From Oxalobacteraceae sp. CFBP 8761 (GTDB taxonomy: Bacteria; Pseudomonadota; Gammaproteobacteria; Burkholderiales; Burkholderiaceae_D), in NCBI GenBank assembly GCA_014841595.1, contig JACYUE010000002.1:992001-1056000 (forward strand): 64,000 nucleotides of DNA, read 5' to 3'. Under the pieces are notes generated by a model. It worked only from the letters and a program-made list of their open reading frames with translations. It was not told the origin of the DNA and searched no databases. Below, piece by piece: positions 48,157 to 55,645 of the stretch. Position 1 is the first letter of the stretch; the number at the start of each line of letters is the position of its first letter. Both the position numbers and the translations under genes were made by a program.

Positions 48157-48993
48157 ATGTACCTCACGTATTTCAACGGCCAATGGGCCGAGGGCAATGT
48201 GCCCTTGTATGGCGCGATGGACCACAGCCTGTGGCTGGGTTCGTCCGTCTTCGACGGCGCGCGTTCGCTTGCCGGCAAGCTGCCCGATCTGCGGCCGCAC
48301 CTCGAGCGCGTCATCAGCTCCGCCGACAAGCTGGGCCTGGCCTGCCCCCTGAGCGTGGACGAGATGGAGGCGCTGGTGCGCGAAGGCGTCGCCAGGTTTG
48401 CGCCGGATGCCGAGCTGTATGTGCGCCCGCTCGTGTTTGGGACGGAAGGCTTCCTGATTCCGGTGGCCGAGAAAAGCCAGTTCGCGCTGACCCTGTTCGA
48501 TGCGCCGCTGCCGCCGTTCGTCGGCTTTTCGGCAGGCCTGTCGACGATGCGGCGTCCCCAGCCGAGCATGGCGCCGACGGACGCCAAGGCGTCGGCCCTG
48601 TACGCCAACTCGACCCGCGCCATGCGCGAAGTGAAGGCGCGCGGCTTTGAGCAGGCGATCATGCTGGACGGCGAAGGCCATGTCGCCGAATTTGGCGCCT
48701 CGAACCTGTTTCTGGTCACAGCCGACGGCAAGGTGGTCACGCCCCGCTTGAACGGTACCTTCCTCGCAGGCATTACGCGTGCGCGCGTGATGGCGCTGCT
48801 GGCCGGTGTGGGCATCGAGGTCGAAGAACGCACGGTCGAAGAGGCCGAACTGCGCACGGCGCGTGAAATCTTCAGCACCGGTAACTATGGCAAGGTCACG
48901 CCATGCACCCGCTATGAAGACCACGTGCTGGAAGCCGGGCCGGTGGCGACTCAGGCGCGCGAGCTGTATCTGGCATTCACGCAGGCCGCGTAA
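48157..48993 (+). CDS. Class IV aminotransferase (branched-chain amino acid aminotransferase-like)
   Basis: A 278-residue PLP enzyme of fold type IV. K144 in TDAKASALYANS is the predicted Schiff-base lysine, and EFGASNLFLV, GITRARVM and STGNYGKVTPC follow the family order. It is shorter than E. coli IlvE (309) and could be a D-amino-acid or ADC-lyase-like relative. ATG 48157 has AAGGAAACC directly before it; a GTG at 48142 would swallow that site. It is transcribed alone. Confidence 0.85.
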   Translation: MYLTYFNGQWAEGNVPLYGAMDHSLWLGSSVFDGARSLAGKLPDLRPHLERVISSADKLGLACPLSVDEMEALVREGVARFAPDAELYVRPLVFGTEGFLIPVAEKSQFALTLFDAPLPPFVGFSAGLSTMRRPQPSMAPTDAKASALYANSTRAMREVKARGFEQAIMLDGEGHVAEFGASNLFLVTADGKVVTPRLNGTFLAGITRARVMALLAGVGIEVEERTVEEAELRTAREIFSTGNYGKVTPCTRYEDHVLEAGPVATQARELYLAFTQAA

Positions 48994-49017
48994 CCGGTCC
49001 TGGTCTGTGCCAATAAC

Positions 49018-49042
49018 AAAGGCCGGCAATTGCCGGCCTTTT
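49018..49042. terminator. Bidirectional terminator between aminotransferase and OmpA-type genes
   Basis: AAAGGCCGGCAATTGCCGGCCTTTT is a continuous palindrome in the 71-bp convergent gap. Confidence 0.85.
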
Positions 49043-49064
49043 GCATTGCTACCGCACGTGGCGA

Positions 49065-49733
49065 TTAGCCGCGTGCTGGTTCCGCGACATAGATCTCGAC
49101 GCGACGGTTGCGCGCCTTGCCTGCGTTGTCGTTGTTCGAGGCGATTGGCTCGCGCGAACCGCGGCCTTCGATGGTGATGCGGTTCGGGTTCACGCCGCGG
49201 CCTGCGAGGTAGTCACGGGTGCGCGATGCGCGATCGACCGACAATGGCTGGTTGATGCTGTCGCTGCCGGTGCTGTCGGTGTGGCCGATGATCACGACAT
49301 TGGTGTTCGGGTTTTCTTGCAGCGTCGAAGCGAAGCGCTGCAGCACTGGCTGGAAGTTGCCCTTGATGTCCGAGCGGCCCGTGTCGAACGAGATGTCGCT
49401 CGGGATTTCCAGCTTCAGGCGGTTATCCGAGGTCTGGGTGACTTGCACGCCGGTGCCCTGGGTCGCTTGTTCCATGGCTTGTTTTTGCTGTTCCATGCGC
49501 TTGGACCAGATATTGCCGATCACGGCGCCGGCTGCTGCGCCAATCGCTGCGCCGCCAGCCACACGGCCGCCGCCACCGCCGCTGGTCGTGCCGCCGATCA
49601 GGCCGCCCAGGCCTGCGCCGATGCCGGCGCCGGTTGCGGTACCGCGCTGGGTGCCGGTCATGTCTGCGCAACCGGTGGCCGTCATGACGACGATGGCAAC
49701 TGCTGCGGTGGTTTTGATGAAGTTTTTGTTCAT
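49065..49733 (-). CDS. OmpA-family lipoprotein with glycine zipper (YiaD-like)
   Basis: A 222-residue outer-membrane lipoprotein. Lipobox TATGC at C22, a Gly/Ala-rich glycine-zipper segment at about 33-75, a short coiled coil (SKRMEQQKQAMEQ), then the OmpA C-terminal domain (SFDTGRSDIKGNFQPVLQRF, GHTDSTGSDSINQPLS, RRVEIY) that binds diaminopimelate in peptidoglycan. It anchors the outer membrane to the wall. A 12-bp inverted repeat lies in its 5' leader. No Crp-type palindrome was found upstream, unlike its neighbours. Confidence 0.92.
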   Translation of the reverse strand: MNKNFIKTTAAVAIVVMTATGCADMTGTQRGTATGAGIGAGLGGLIGGTTSGGGGGRVAGGAAIGAAAGAVIGNIWSKRMEQQKQAMEQATQGTGVQVTQTSDNRLKLEIPSDISFDTGRSDIKGNFQPVLQRFASTLQENPNTNVVIIGHTDSTGSDSINQPLSVDRASRTRDYLAGRGVNPNRITIEGRGSREPIASNNDNAGKARNRRVEIYVAEPARG

Positions 49734-49756
49734 GGTGGAACTCCTTAAAAGTAAGA

Positions 49757-49805
49757 AATCCGTTTCGCTGTCACACCATCAAAAGGCGCGACCGCGAAAC
49801 GGATT
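49757..49805. promoter_or_regulatory. 12-bp inverted repeat in the OmpA-lipoprotein leader
   Basis: AATCCGTTTCGC (49757-49768) and its exact complement (49794-49805) are separated by 25 bases. It could be a terminator for the upstream leftward gene, as T-rich sequence follows, or a leader structure of the OmpA-type lipoprotein mRNA. Confidence 0.5.
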
Positions 49806-49841
49806 GGATTTTACGACAAGCAGAGACTTGCCATAAAAATG

Positions 49842-49988
49842 CTATATACCGCGGCCGCTGATCAGGCGAACCAGGATCATGATGACGGCGACGACGAGCA
49901 GGATGTGGATGAAACCGCCGATGGTGTACGAGGTCACCAAGCCGAGCAGCCAGAGAATAACGAGGACAACAGCAATTGTGTACAGCAT
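49842..49988 (-). CDS. Lmo0937-family small membrane protein
   Basis: A 48-residue protein starting MLYTIAVVLVILWLLGLVTS and ending SGRGI, with two hydrophobic helices separated by the conserved SYTIGG turn. The family is widespread in stress-responsive clusters, with no known biochemical role. AGGAG precedes the ATG. A GTRCG-N4-CGYAC operator with a CATACT -10 lies upstream (50060-50073). Confidence 0.88.
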   Translation of the reverse strand: MLYTIAVVLVILWLLGLVTSYTIGGFIHILLVVAVIMILVRLISGRGI

Positions 49989-50059
49989 GATGAATCTCCT
50001 AGAAGGGGTGCGCCGGTTGCGCTGTGAGACCAGTATGTTGTTTCCTGAGAGCGACTACC

Positions 50060-50073
50060 GTACGATGGCGTAC
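50060..50073 (-). promoter_or_regulatory. Crp-like operator site 1
   Basis: GTACGATGGCGTAC, a perfect dyad. In the direction of the Lmo0937-type gene, 22 bases separate it from CATACT; the start codon is 72 bp away. Confidence 0.7.
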
Positions 50074-50074
50074 A

Positions 50075-50299
50075 TTAAACGCAACTTTTTTGTTTTTGCA
50101 CGCCTGGGATCCAGCCCATCATCCCGATCAGGCCGGTAAAGCCGATCAGGCACGTCAACAGGCCACCAGCGATCAGGAAGACGACATCGTGGGCCTGCAC
50201 CAGTTCTTGCGCAGCAGGCGCCGGGCTGGCCGACAGCAGGCCGAACAAAGTGAGTACGATTCCCCAAATAATGATGCCGATCCAGGTCAAGGTGGTCAT
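50075..50299 (-). CDS. Small hypothetical membrane protein
   Basis: A 74-residue protein with two transmembrane helices (WIGIIIWGIVLTLFGLLSAS and LIAGGLLTCLIGFTGLIGMM). I do not recognise the family. GGGAGACCC precedes the ATG. It has its own operator (50378-50391) and shares orientation with the Lmo0937-type gene. The stop lies just downstream of operator site 1. Confidence 0.8.
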   Translation of the reverse strand: MTTLTWIGIIIWGIVLTLFGLLSASPAPAAQELVQAHDVVFLIAGGLLTCLIGFTGLIGMMGWIPGVQKQKSCV

Positions 50300-50377
50300 G
50301 TGGGTCTCCCTGATTGATGCTGTTCGCCAATCGATTCAGCATGGGAACAATTGTCGCCTTAGCTCATCAATAATTCC

Positions 50378-50391
50378 GTGCGATGGCACAC
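50378..50391 (-). promoter_or_regulatory. Crp-like operator site 2
   Basis: GTGCGATGGCACAC, a dyad with one mismatch to GTRCG-N4-CGYAC. In the gene direction, 22 bases separate it from GACAAT; the start codon of the 74-residue protein is 79 bp away. Confidence 0.65.
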
Positions 50392-50409
50392 ATTGCAATT
50401 AGGAAAAAA

Positions 50410-50442
50410 ATTGGCCGGGATGCTTGCGCGATCCCGGCCAAT
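50410..50442 (-). terminator. Terminator of the glycine-zipper protein gene
   Basis: ATTGGCCGGGAT pairs with ATCCCGGCCAAT. The A-run at 50404-50410 gives the U-tail of the leftward transcript. Confidence 0.9.
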
Positions 50443-50471
50443 GGTGTTGCTGCAAAAAAGCTGATTCTTGG

Positions 50472-51170
50472 TTATGCCACCGAGCGCAGACGGCCCTTGA
50501 CGATGCGCACGCGGTCACCGCTGCCCCATTGTGGCTGGCTGGTCTGGCGGAAGGTACGCAGCGTGCCGTCGTCCAGGCGAACCCGGATTTCATAGCTGGT
50601 CGTTGCCTTCACATTGCCCTCGACCTGGTTGCCGACCACGGCGCCGCCGATGGCGCCAGCCGCGGTGGCCAGCGTCTTGCCATTGCCGCCACCGATCTGG
50701 TTACCCAGCAAGCCGCCGAGGACGGCGCCACCGGCTGCGCCCAGACCACTGCCTTCGGCACGTTGCTTGATCGCGCGTACCGATTCCACGTTGCCGCAGT
50801 TTTCGCACCAGTTGCTCTTTGCTGCCAACTGGGTCGGCTCGCTTTCCTTGATCTGCGTCACAGGCGCAGCTTGTTTTACAGGTGCCGGTGCAGGTACGGG
50901 AGCCGGCGCAGGCGCATAGGCTTGCGCCGGCGCCTGGGCGTCGGCAGGGTAGGCGTAGCCAGCTTGCGGCGCACCTTGTGGCAGGGTCGACGCGAGTGCC
51001 AGGCGATCGGCCTCGGTCAGCTGACGATTGGCCGTGCCGCCGACCGACGACGGCAGCCAGCCCATGATGGCGGCGGTGCCGACCAGCGAGAACAGCACGA
51101 CAGCGGCGGCGGCCAGCAGCAGCAGCGGGTGGGTGCGGTTCTTGACCGGCATGGTTGGAGGGGTTGTCAT
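50472..51170 (-). CDS. Membrane-anchored glycine-zipper protein
   Basis: A 232-residue protein. A hydrophobic helix at about 15-40 looks like a signal anchor, a Pro/Ala-rich stretch follows, then ENCGNVESVRAIKQR, a glycine-zipper 2TM domain (GLGAAGGAVLGGLLGNQIGG, AAGAIGGAVVGNQVEG), and a C-terminal beta domain (YEIRVRLDDGTLRTFRQTSQ, DRVRIVKGRLRSV). The last two parts match SlyB/PcpY-type outer-membrane proteins. ATG 51170 has AAAGGAAC upstream. It shares a divergent control region with the Crp-like regulator. Confidence 0.88.
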   Translation of the reverse strand: MTTPPTMPVKNRTHPLLLLAAAAVVLFSLVGTAAIMGWLPSSVGGTANRQLTEADRLALASTLPQGAPQAGYAYPADAQAPAQAYAPAPAPVPAPAPVKQAAPVTQIKESEPTQLAAKSNWCENCGNVESVRAIKQRAEGSGLGAAGGAVLGGLLGNQIGGGNGKTLATAAGAIGGAVVGNQVEGNVKATTSYEIRVRLDDGTLRTFRQTSQPQWGSGDRVRIVKGRLRSVA

Positions 51171-51240
51171 CTTTTGTTCCTTTCGTATAGGCATTAAGCC
51201 GGATGTTCAATGATTGTCCTCAGGAACAACTAATGCTTCC

Positions 51241-51254
51241 GTGCGTCACCGTAC
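51241..51254. promoter_or_regulatory. Crp-like operator site 3, shared by divergent promoters
   Basis: GTGCGTCACCGTAC. Leftward, 22 bases lead to GACAAT for the glycine-zipper gene; rightward, 22 bases lead to TAGGCT for the regulator gene. A second dyad, CGCAC-CCG-GTGCG, lies at 51262-51274. Confidence 0.7.
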
Positions 51255-51355
51255 ATACCTGCGCACCCGGTGCGTTTAGGCTCCATCACATTGTGTGCAA
51301 ATGTAACTGGTCGTAGCGGTCCCGGCTGGCCCACGTACCAACCTGTGAGGAAATA

Positions 51356-52084
51356 ATGAATTCTGCCGTCCACCCGCCTGTCTTCGAGCCCAACAGTAAT
51401 TTGTTACTCGCAGCGCTTCCTCCGCAAGATCTCGCCCAGATGCTGCCGCAGCTCGACGAGGTCAGGGTAGAAGCTGGCCAGGTCCTGTGCGAAGCGGGTG
51501 ATCCCATTCTTCATATCTATTTCCCCCACGATTGCCTGGTGTCACTGCTGGGCGTGGCCGAAGGGCGCATGACGCTCGAGGTCGGCCAGGTCGGGCGTGA
51601 AGGGATGCTTGGCGCTACCACCGCGCTGGGCCACGACATCACGCAGGTGCGCGCCGTCGTGCAGCGCGCGGGTAGCGCGAGCCGGATGGAAGGCGGCCGC
51701 TTTCGCCTTGAAGTCTCGCGCAATCCTGCATTGCAGCGGGTACTGTATCGCTACACCGACTCCTTGCTGGCGCAGGCGATCCAGATCGCCGTGTGCAGCC
51801 GCTTTCACGTGCTCGAGGCGCGGCTGGCCCGGTCACTCCTCGTCACGCGCGACCGTCTGCAGTCGGATAAATTCCATCTGACGCACGAGTTTCTCGCGCA
51901 TGCATTGGGTGTGCGCCGGGTGGGCGTGACCAAGGCGGCCAGCGCGTTGCAGCAGCAGGGCCTGATCAACTACAGCCGGGGCAATATCGAGATCCTCGAC
52001 CCGGAACGCCTCGCGGCAGCGGCATGTACCTGCTACCAGATCGTGCGTGAAGCCGGGGCTGCGCCGGCTACCGATACCGTCTGA
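51356..52084 (+). CDS. Crp/Fnr-family transcriptional regulator
   Basis: A 242-residue regulator. A cyclic-nucleotide-binding-like beta-roll covers about 20-140, a dimerisation helix about 140-160, and a winged HTH the C-terminus (LTHEFLAHALGVRRVGVTKA). The cAMP-contact residues of E. coli Crp are not evident and there is no Fnr-type cysteine cluster, so the effector is unknown. Ribosome site GAGGAAA precedes the ATG. Its promoter and those of at least seven neighbouring transcription units carry a common dyad, so it is the natural candidate to bind it and to autoregulate. Confidence 0.92.
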   Translation: MNSAVHPPVFEPNSNLLLAALPPQDLAQMLPQLDEVRVEAGQVLCEAGDPILHIYFPHDCLVSLLGVAEGRMTLEVGQVGREGMLGATTALGHDITQVRAVVQRAGSASRMEGGRFRLEVSRNPALQRVLYRYTDSLLAQAIQIAVCSRFHVLEARLARSLLVTRDRLQSDKFHLTHEFLAHALGVRRVGVTKAASALQQQGLINYSRGNIEILDPERLAAAACTCYQIVREAGAAPATDTV

Positions 52085-52111
52085 ATTTTCAGCGCGAAAG
52101 CGCATCGTCCC

Positions 52112-52147
52112 AATGCAAAACGCCCGGCAAGCCGGGCGTTTTGCATT
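52112..52147. terminator. Bidirectional terminator after the Crp-like regulator
   Basis: A perfect 17-bp stem (AATGCAAAACGCCCGGC with its complement) around AA. It sits between the regulator gene and the convergent small-lipoprotein gene. Confidence 0.9.
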
Positions 52148-52185
52148 CACTGAACTGTCGCTGGCATGGTTGCCAGCGACGGGAA

Positions 52186-52407
52186 TCAGTTGGTGGTCTT
52201 GACTTGGTTGCCGACCACGCCGCCGACAGCTGCGCCGCCAACGGTGCCGATTGCGCTGCCGCCGGTCAGGACGCCACCGAGAACAGCACCGGCGCCAGCG
52301 CCGACTGCGGTGTTACGGTCTTGCTTCGACATGTTCGAGCAGCCGACCATACCGAAAGCGGCGGTCGCCAGGGTTGCCGTCACTACCAGGTTTTTGATGA
52401 GTTTCAT
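52186..52407 (-). CDS. Small glycine-zipper lipoprotein, OsmB-like
   Basis: A 73-residue protein with a lipobox (GMVGC, C23) followed by one glycine-zipper 2TM segment (AVGAGAGAVLGGVLTGGSAI, GGAAVGGVVGNQV). It resembles osmotically inducible OsmB. AGGAGAAC precedes the ATG. It is 20 bp downstream of the BON lipoprotein gene, and the two should share the promoter with site 8. Confidence 0.88.
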   Translation of the reverse strand: MKLIKNLVVTATLATAAFGMVGCSNMSKQDRNTAVGAGAGAVLGGVLTGGSAIGTVGGAAVGGVVGNQVKTTN

Positions 52408-52427
52408 GAAGTTCTCCTTTGATGGGG

Positions 52428-52754
52428 TTATTTCAGGCGCAGGTCATTCCTGACCGATTTCACGCCGTTGACGGTTCGCGCGGCTGAAGCCGCTGCGGCG
52501 ACGCTGTCGGCCGAAGAGACGAATCCCTGCAACCGGACAATGCCTTGGTACGTATTGACATCCAGATCGGACACCTTCAGGTCGGGATCGCGCCTGATGG
52601 CGCTGTGCACCCCGGCAGTAATGACATCGTCCTGGACAGCTTCGACCTTGCCGAAACCGGGTAATCCGGACGTGCATCCCGTCAGTGCTCCACAGGCCAC
52701 TGCGACCAGTAAAACGGGGATGCTGCCAACACGCTTGATGCTCGATCCGTTCAT
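52428..52754 (-). CDS. BON-domain lipoprotein
   Basis: A 108-residue protein with a lipobox (GALTGC) and one BON domain (DDVITAGVHSAIRRDPDLKV, VNTYQGIVRLQGFVSS, VNGVKSVRNDLRLK), the module found in OsmY that is linked to membrane or lipid binding. ATG 52754 gives a normal signal peptide; the longer frame from 52829 runs through the promoter. It is the first gene of a pair with the OsmB-like lipoprotein. Confidence 0.88.
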   Translation of the reverse strand: MNGSSIKRVGSIPVLLVAVACGALTGCTSGLPGFGKVEAVQDDVITAGVHSAIRRDPDLKVSDLDVNTYQGIVRLQGFVSSADSVAAAASAARTVNGVKSVRNDLRLK

Positions 52755-52815
52755 GCGGGTGTTTCTTTTCTTGATGACCTGGCACTGATCATAGTCAGGA
52801 TTGCCAAATTGATCT

Positions 52816-52829
52816 GTTCGGCAACACAC
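52816..52829 (-). promoter_or_regulatory. Crp-like operator site 8 (degenerate)
   Basis: GTTCGGCAACACAC matches GTRCG-N4-CGYAC at eight of ten positions. In the gene direction 22 bases lead to a good -10, TATGAT; the BON gene start is 62 bp away. Confidence 0.5.
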
Positions 52830-52873
52830 AGAGCCCGTGCCAGGTTGTTACAGGTTGTATCCGTCAGGCTATT

Positions 52874-54943
52874 TCAACGACGCTGGCGTCGGCCCGGTGG
52901 CGGGGCACTGGGTGCTTGCCGCGCCTGGGACAGCAGGCGTGCGCAATCGCTGTCTTCGCCCGGCCCCGTATTGATCAAGGGGAGCAGGGCGGCCAGTGGC
53001 GCGGCCACCACGGCCAGTGCTGCGGCGCCGCCTGCCTTCATTGCCAGCACGCCCTTATCGATGGCCACATCCGGCTTGCTGAACGGGCCGCGCACATACA
53101 GTGGCGCGCGCAGCGAAAAGATGCGCAGCGCCTTGGTTTCGGGCCGGATACGCAGTTCCATCTGCTCGCCCGCCAGATTGATGGCGCCGTCAACGGTGAT
53201 GATGGCTTCCTCGGTGTCGACGATGAAGCTGCGCGTTCGCGCGATACCGTCCTGAATGGCGAAGTCGGCCGCCACGCAGTTAAGCTCGACCTGCTTGTCG
53301 CCGAACAGCTTGGTGACCACGATGTTCGCCACATTCAAGCCAGCCATTTCCAGCAGCATCTTGCTCACCGTGCCTTCGCTGACGAGCGCCTTGAGTTCGC
53401 CATTGGATGTGGCCAGCAGCGATGCGACCGAGTTGCCGGTGGCCGACAGCTTGGCGTCCGCATTGATCTGCCCGGCCGTCGCCTGCATCTGTTCGATTTT
53501 CGGGAACAACTGCTTGATGCCGATCTTGCGGGCCCGTACGTCTGCCATCGCCTTGATGGCGTTCTTGCCGCTGCGCCCGCTGCCATCGAGGCGAATGGTG
53601 GTGCGCACGGTACCGCCGGCCATGCCGAACTCAAGGGGATCGAGCCGGAGCACGCCGTTGTCCATCTTGATGTGACTGTTGAGCTTGCTGATCGGCAGCG
53701 CCTTGTCACGCACGATATTGTCCGCCGCAAAGCGCACGTCGGCATCCAGCGCTGTCCAGCGCTCGGTGTGGAATTCTTCCACTGGCAACACCTTTCCGGT
53801 CGGCTGTTTCGTCTCGACGCCGCGCGCTGCCTTGCTGGCGTTCGAATCGGCGCCGACGAGGGGCGCCAGATCGGCAAACACGAGCTGGCGCGAACGTACA
53901 TTGCCCGACAACACCGGACGCGCACCACCGGTGGCGTACTCGAGGCGCCCGCCGATGTCGCTCGTGCCAACCTTGCCGGCAAAGCCGTCGTAGACCCAGC
54001 GGCTGGCACCCTTGGCCAGGCGCCCGGTCAGGCGGCCCGACGTGGAAAACGCCGGCGTTTCCGGCAGCAGCACGCCGGTAAATTGATACAGGCGCGCCAT
54101 GCTGGCGCCGGCCAGTTCGAGTTGCACGTCCAGCGCGGCAAGCCGGGCCGGATTGGTAACGGTGCCGGTAATGGCGATGCGCGTCTTGCCCGATTTGAAT
54201 TCGCCCTGGATCGGGTAGGGCGCGGTCTCGTCCTTCAGCGAAAACACCGAGCCGAGCTTGCCCCCGCCGTCTACCTTGGCCCCGTTATACGTGCCATCGA
54301 GCGTGAAGGCCGCGCCATAGATTGGATCGCGCTCGAGCGTGCGCACCCGGGCCGTGACATCGGCTTTGGTGACCGCATCCTTGACGTGAATGACGCCGTC
54401 CGTCAGCACGACGCGTTCGAGATCGAGATTCCAGCGCGACGGTTGCTCGTTGCGCTGGAAGGTCCAGTTGTTCGTGGCCGCGTCAAGGCGCAGCAGGTCG
54501 ACGCGGGGCGCGTCGAAGCGCAGCAGCGGGATGCCGATGCGCTTGTCCAGCAGCGCGAGCGGATCGAGCGAGAAGGAAAACTGACCGACGCTGGCCATGT
54601 TCCCGGCTGCCATGCCGGCCGGGTTGCCAATCGTGGTGTTGCGCGCGACAAGGTAGGGCCACGGGATGTGGTCGCGCCACGTGCGCTCGGCCGGCGCCAT
54701 CCGCGCGGCAGGGCGCTCCCACGAGACAGTCAGGTCGCCATGGATGGCAAACGGGCGGTCGATGGCGTCGCTTACCTTGTTGTTGATCCACGGCCGCGCG
54801 CGGTTCCAGTCGAAGGTCGCGATGACGATGATGGCGATGACGGGCAGGGCGATCAGCACGGCAAGGACCCAGAGGCCGATCTTCTTCTTGCTGCGGCGCG
54901 GCCCCGGTGGGCGCTGCGCCGCCAGCGGCGTTGGCTCGGCCAT
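52874..54943 (-). CDS. AsmA-family protein
   Basis: A 689-residue inner-membrane-anchored periplasmic protein. TM helix at about 23-43 (IGLWVLAVLIALPVIAIIVI), then the N-terminal AsmA domain (DWNRARPWINNKVSDAIDRP, FAIHGDLTVSWERP) and the C-terminal AsmA-like repeats ending in an ALLPLINTGPGEDSDCARLL block. Members of this class span the periplasm and are implicated in phospholipid transport to the outer membrane. AAGGAC precedes the ATG. Operator site 4 lies 68 bp upstream. Confidence 0.93.
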   Translation of the reverse strand: MAEPTPLAAQRPPGPRRSKKKIGLWVLAVLIALPVIAIIVIATFDWNRARPWINNKVSDAIDRPFAIHGDLTVSWERPAARMAPAERTWRDHIPWPYLVARNTTIGNPAGMAAGNMASVGQFSFSLDPLALLDKRIGIPLLRFDAPRVDLLRLDAATNNWTFQRNEQPSRWNLDLERVVLTDGVIHVKDAVTKADVTARVRTLERDPIYGAAFTLDGTYNGAKVDGGGKLGSVFSLKDETAPYPIQGEFKSGKTRIAITGTVTNPARLAALDVQLELAGASMARLYQFTGVLLPETPAFSTSGRLTGRLAKGASRWVYDGFAGKVGTSDIGGRLEYATGGARPVLSGNVRSRQLVFADLAPLVGADSNASKAARGVETKQPTGKVLPVEEFHTERWTALDADVRFAADNIVRDKALPISKLNSHIKMDNGVLRLDPLEFGMAGGTVRTTIRLDGSGRSGKNAIKAMADVRARKIGIKQLFPKIEQMQATAGQINADAKLSATGNSVASLLATSNGELKALVSEGTVSKMLLEMAGLNVANIVVTKLFGDKQVELNCVAADFAIQDGIARTRSFIVDTEEAIITVDGAINLAGEQMELRIRPETKALRIFSLRAPLYVRGPFSKPDVAIDKGVLAMKAGGAAALAVVAAPLAALLPLINTGPGEDSDCARLLSQARQAPSAPPPGRRQRR

Positions 54944-55010
54944 GAAAGTCCTTTATCAGTAGTGGATGTGATGCGTGCGGCGAGGGTAGCCTACGCGGGT
55001 CTGTGTCAAC

Positions 55011-55024
55011 GTGCGATGGCGCAC
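55011..55024 (-). promoter_or_regulatory. Crp-like operator site 4
   Basis: GTGCGATGGCGCAC, a perfect dyad. Toward the AsmA gene, 22 bases lead to TACCCT. Confidence 0.7.
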
Positions 55025-55079
55025 CCAGTGCCGGCGATAAGCGCCATATGCAGAGCGGGTGCGCATCGCTGCAGGCAAT

Positions 55080-55093
55080 GTGCGTCACCGAAC
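55080..55093 (+). promoter_or_regulatory. Crp-like operator site 5
   Basis: GTGCGTCACCGAAC, one mismatch from the consensus. Toward the DUF4398 lipoprotein gene, 22 bases lead to TATAAC; the start codon is 61 bp away. Confidence 0.65.
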
Positions 55094-55153
55094 TGAGCGT
55101 ATTCCATAACAGGTTTATAACGTTATCTACACCACTTCCGAGGAGAAAATGTA

Positions 55154-55543
55154 ATGAATAAACATCAATCGATGACCGGGTTTGCCCGCCTTGGCTGCGT
55201 TGCCGCTCTGCTGGCACTGACGGCCTGCGCAAGTCCTGACAAGGCGCCTGCGACGGCGGACGTGGCAGTCTCGCGCAACGCGATCGAGAACGCCGTGTCG
55301 GCAGGTGCAGCTGACCTGGCGCCAGCGGAAATCACGGCGGCACGCGAAAAGATGGGCAAGGCCAACCAGGCCCTGGCCGCGCGCGACTACAAGCTGGCAC
55401 GCGAACTGGCAGTCCAGGCCCAGGCCGACGCCAAACTGGCCCAGAGCAAGGCCGTATCGAGCAAGGCGACTGCTGCATCGACCCGCCTGAATGAAGACTT
55501 GCGCGTGCTGCGCGAAGAAGTTGATCGCGCCAACACCAACTAA
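55154..55543 (+). CDS. DUF4398-type lipoprotein
   Basis: A 129-residue protein with a lipobox (LTAC, C25) and a helical, Ala/Lys-rich body (AEITAAREKMGKANQALAAR, ELAVQAQADAKLAQSKAVS) typical of DUF4398. It is the first of a pair with the OmpA-type gene, whose N-terminal part carries the same domain. AGGAGAAAA precedes the ATG. The operator 61 bp upstream probably drives several downstream genes. Confidence 0.88.
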   Translation: MNKHQSMTGFARLGCVAALLALTACASPDKAPATADVAVSRNAIENAVSAGAADLAPAEITAAREKMGKANQALAARDYKLARELAVQAQADAKLAQSKAVSSKATAASTRLNEDLRVLREEVDRANTN

Positions 55544-55645
55544 GGTCAAAAAAACTCAGCAATCAATTGCACTGCTTCCTGTCTGATGCAGACAGGAGTT
55601 CGCGCCGACGATCCGGCGCATATGGAAAATAAAAGGAATAACAAC

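Noticed and set aside
52916..55096. 726-codon ORF on the + strand
   Set aside because: Antisense shadow of the AsmA gene.
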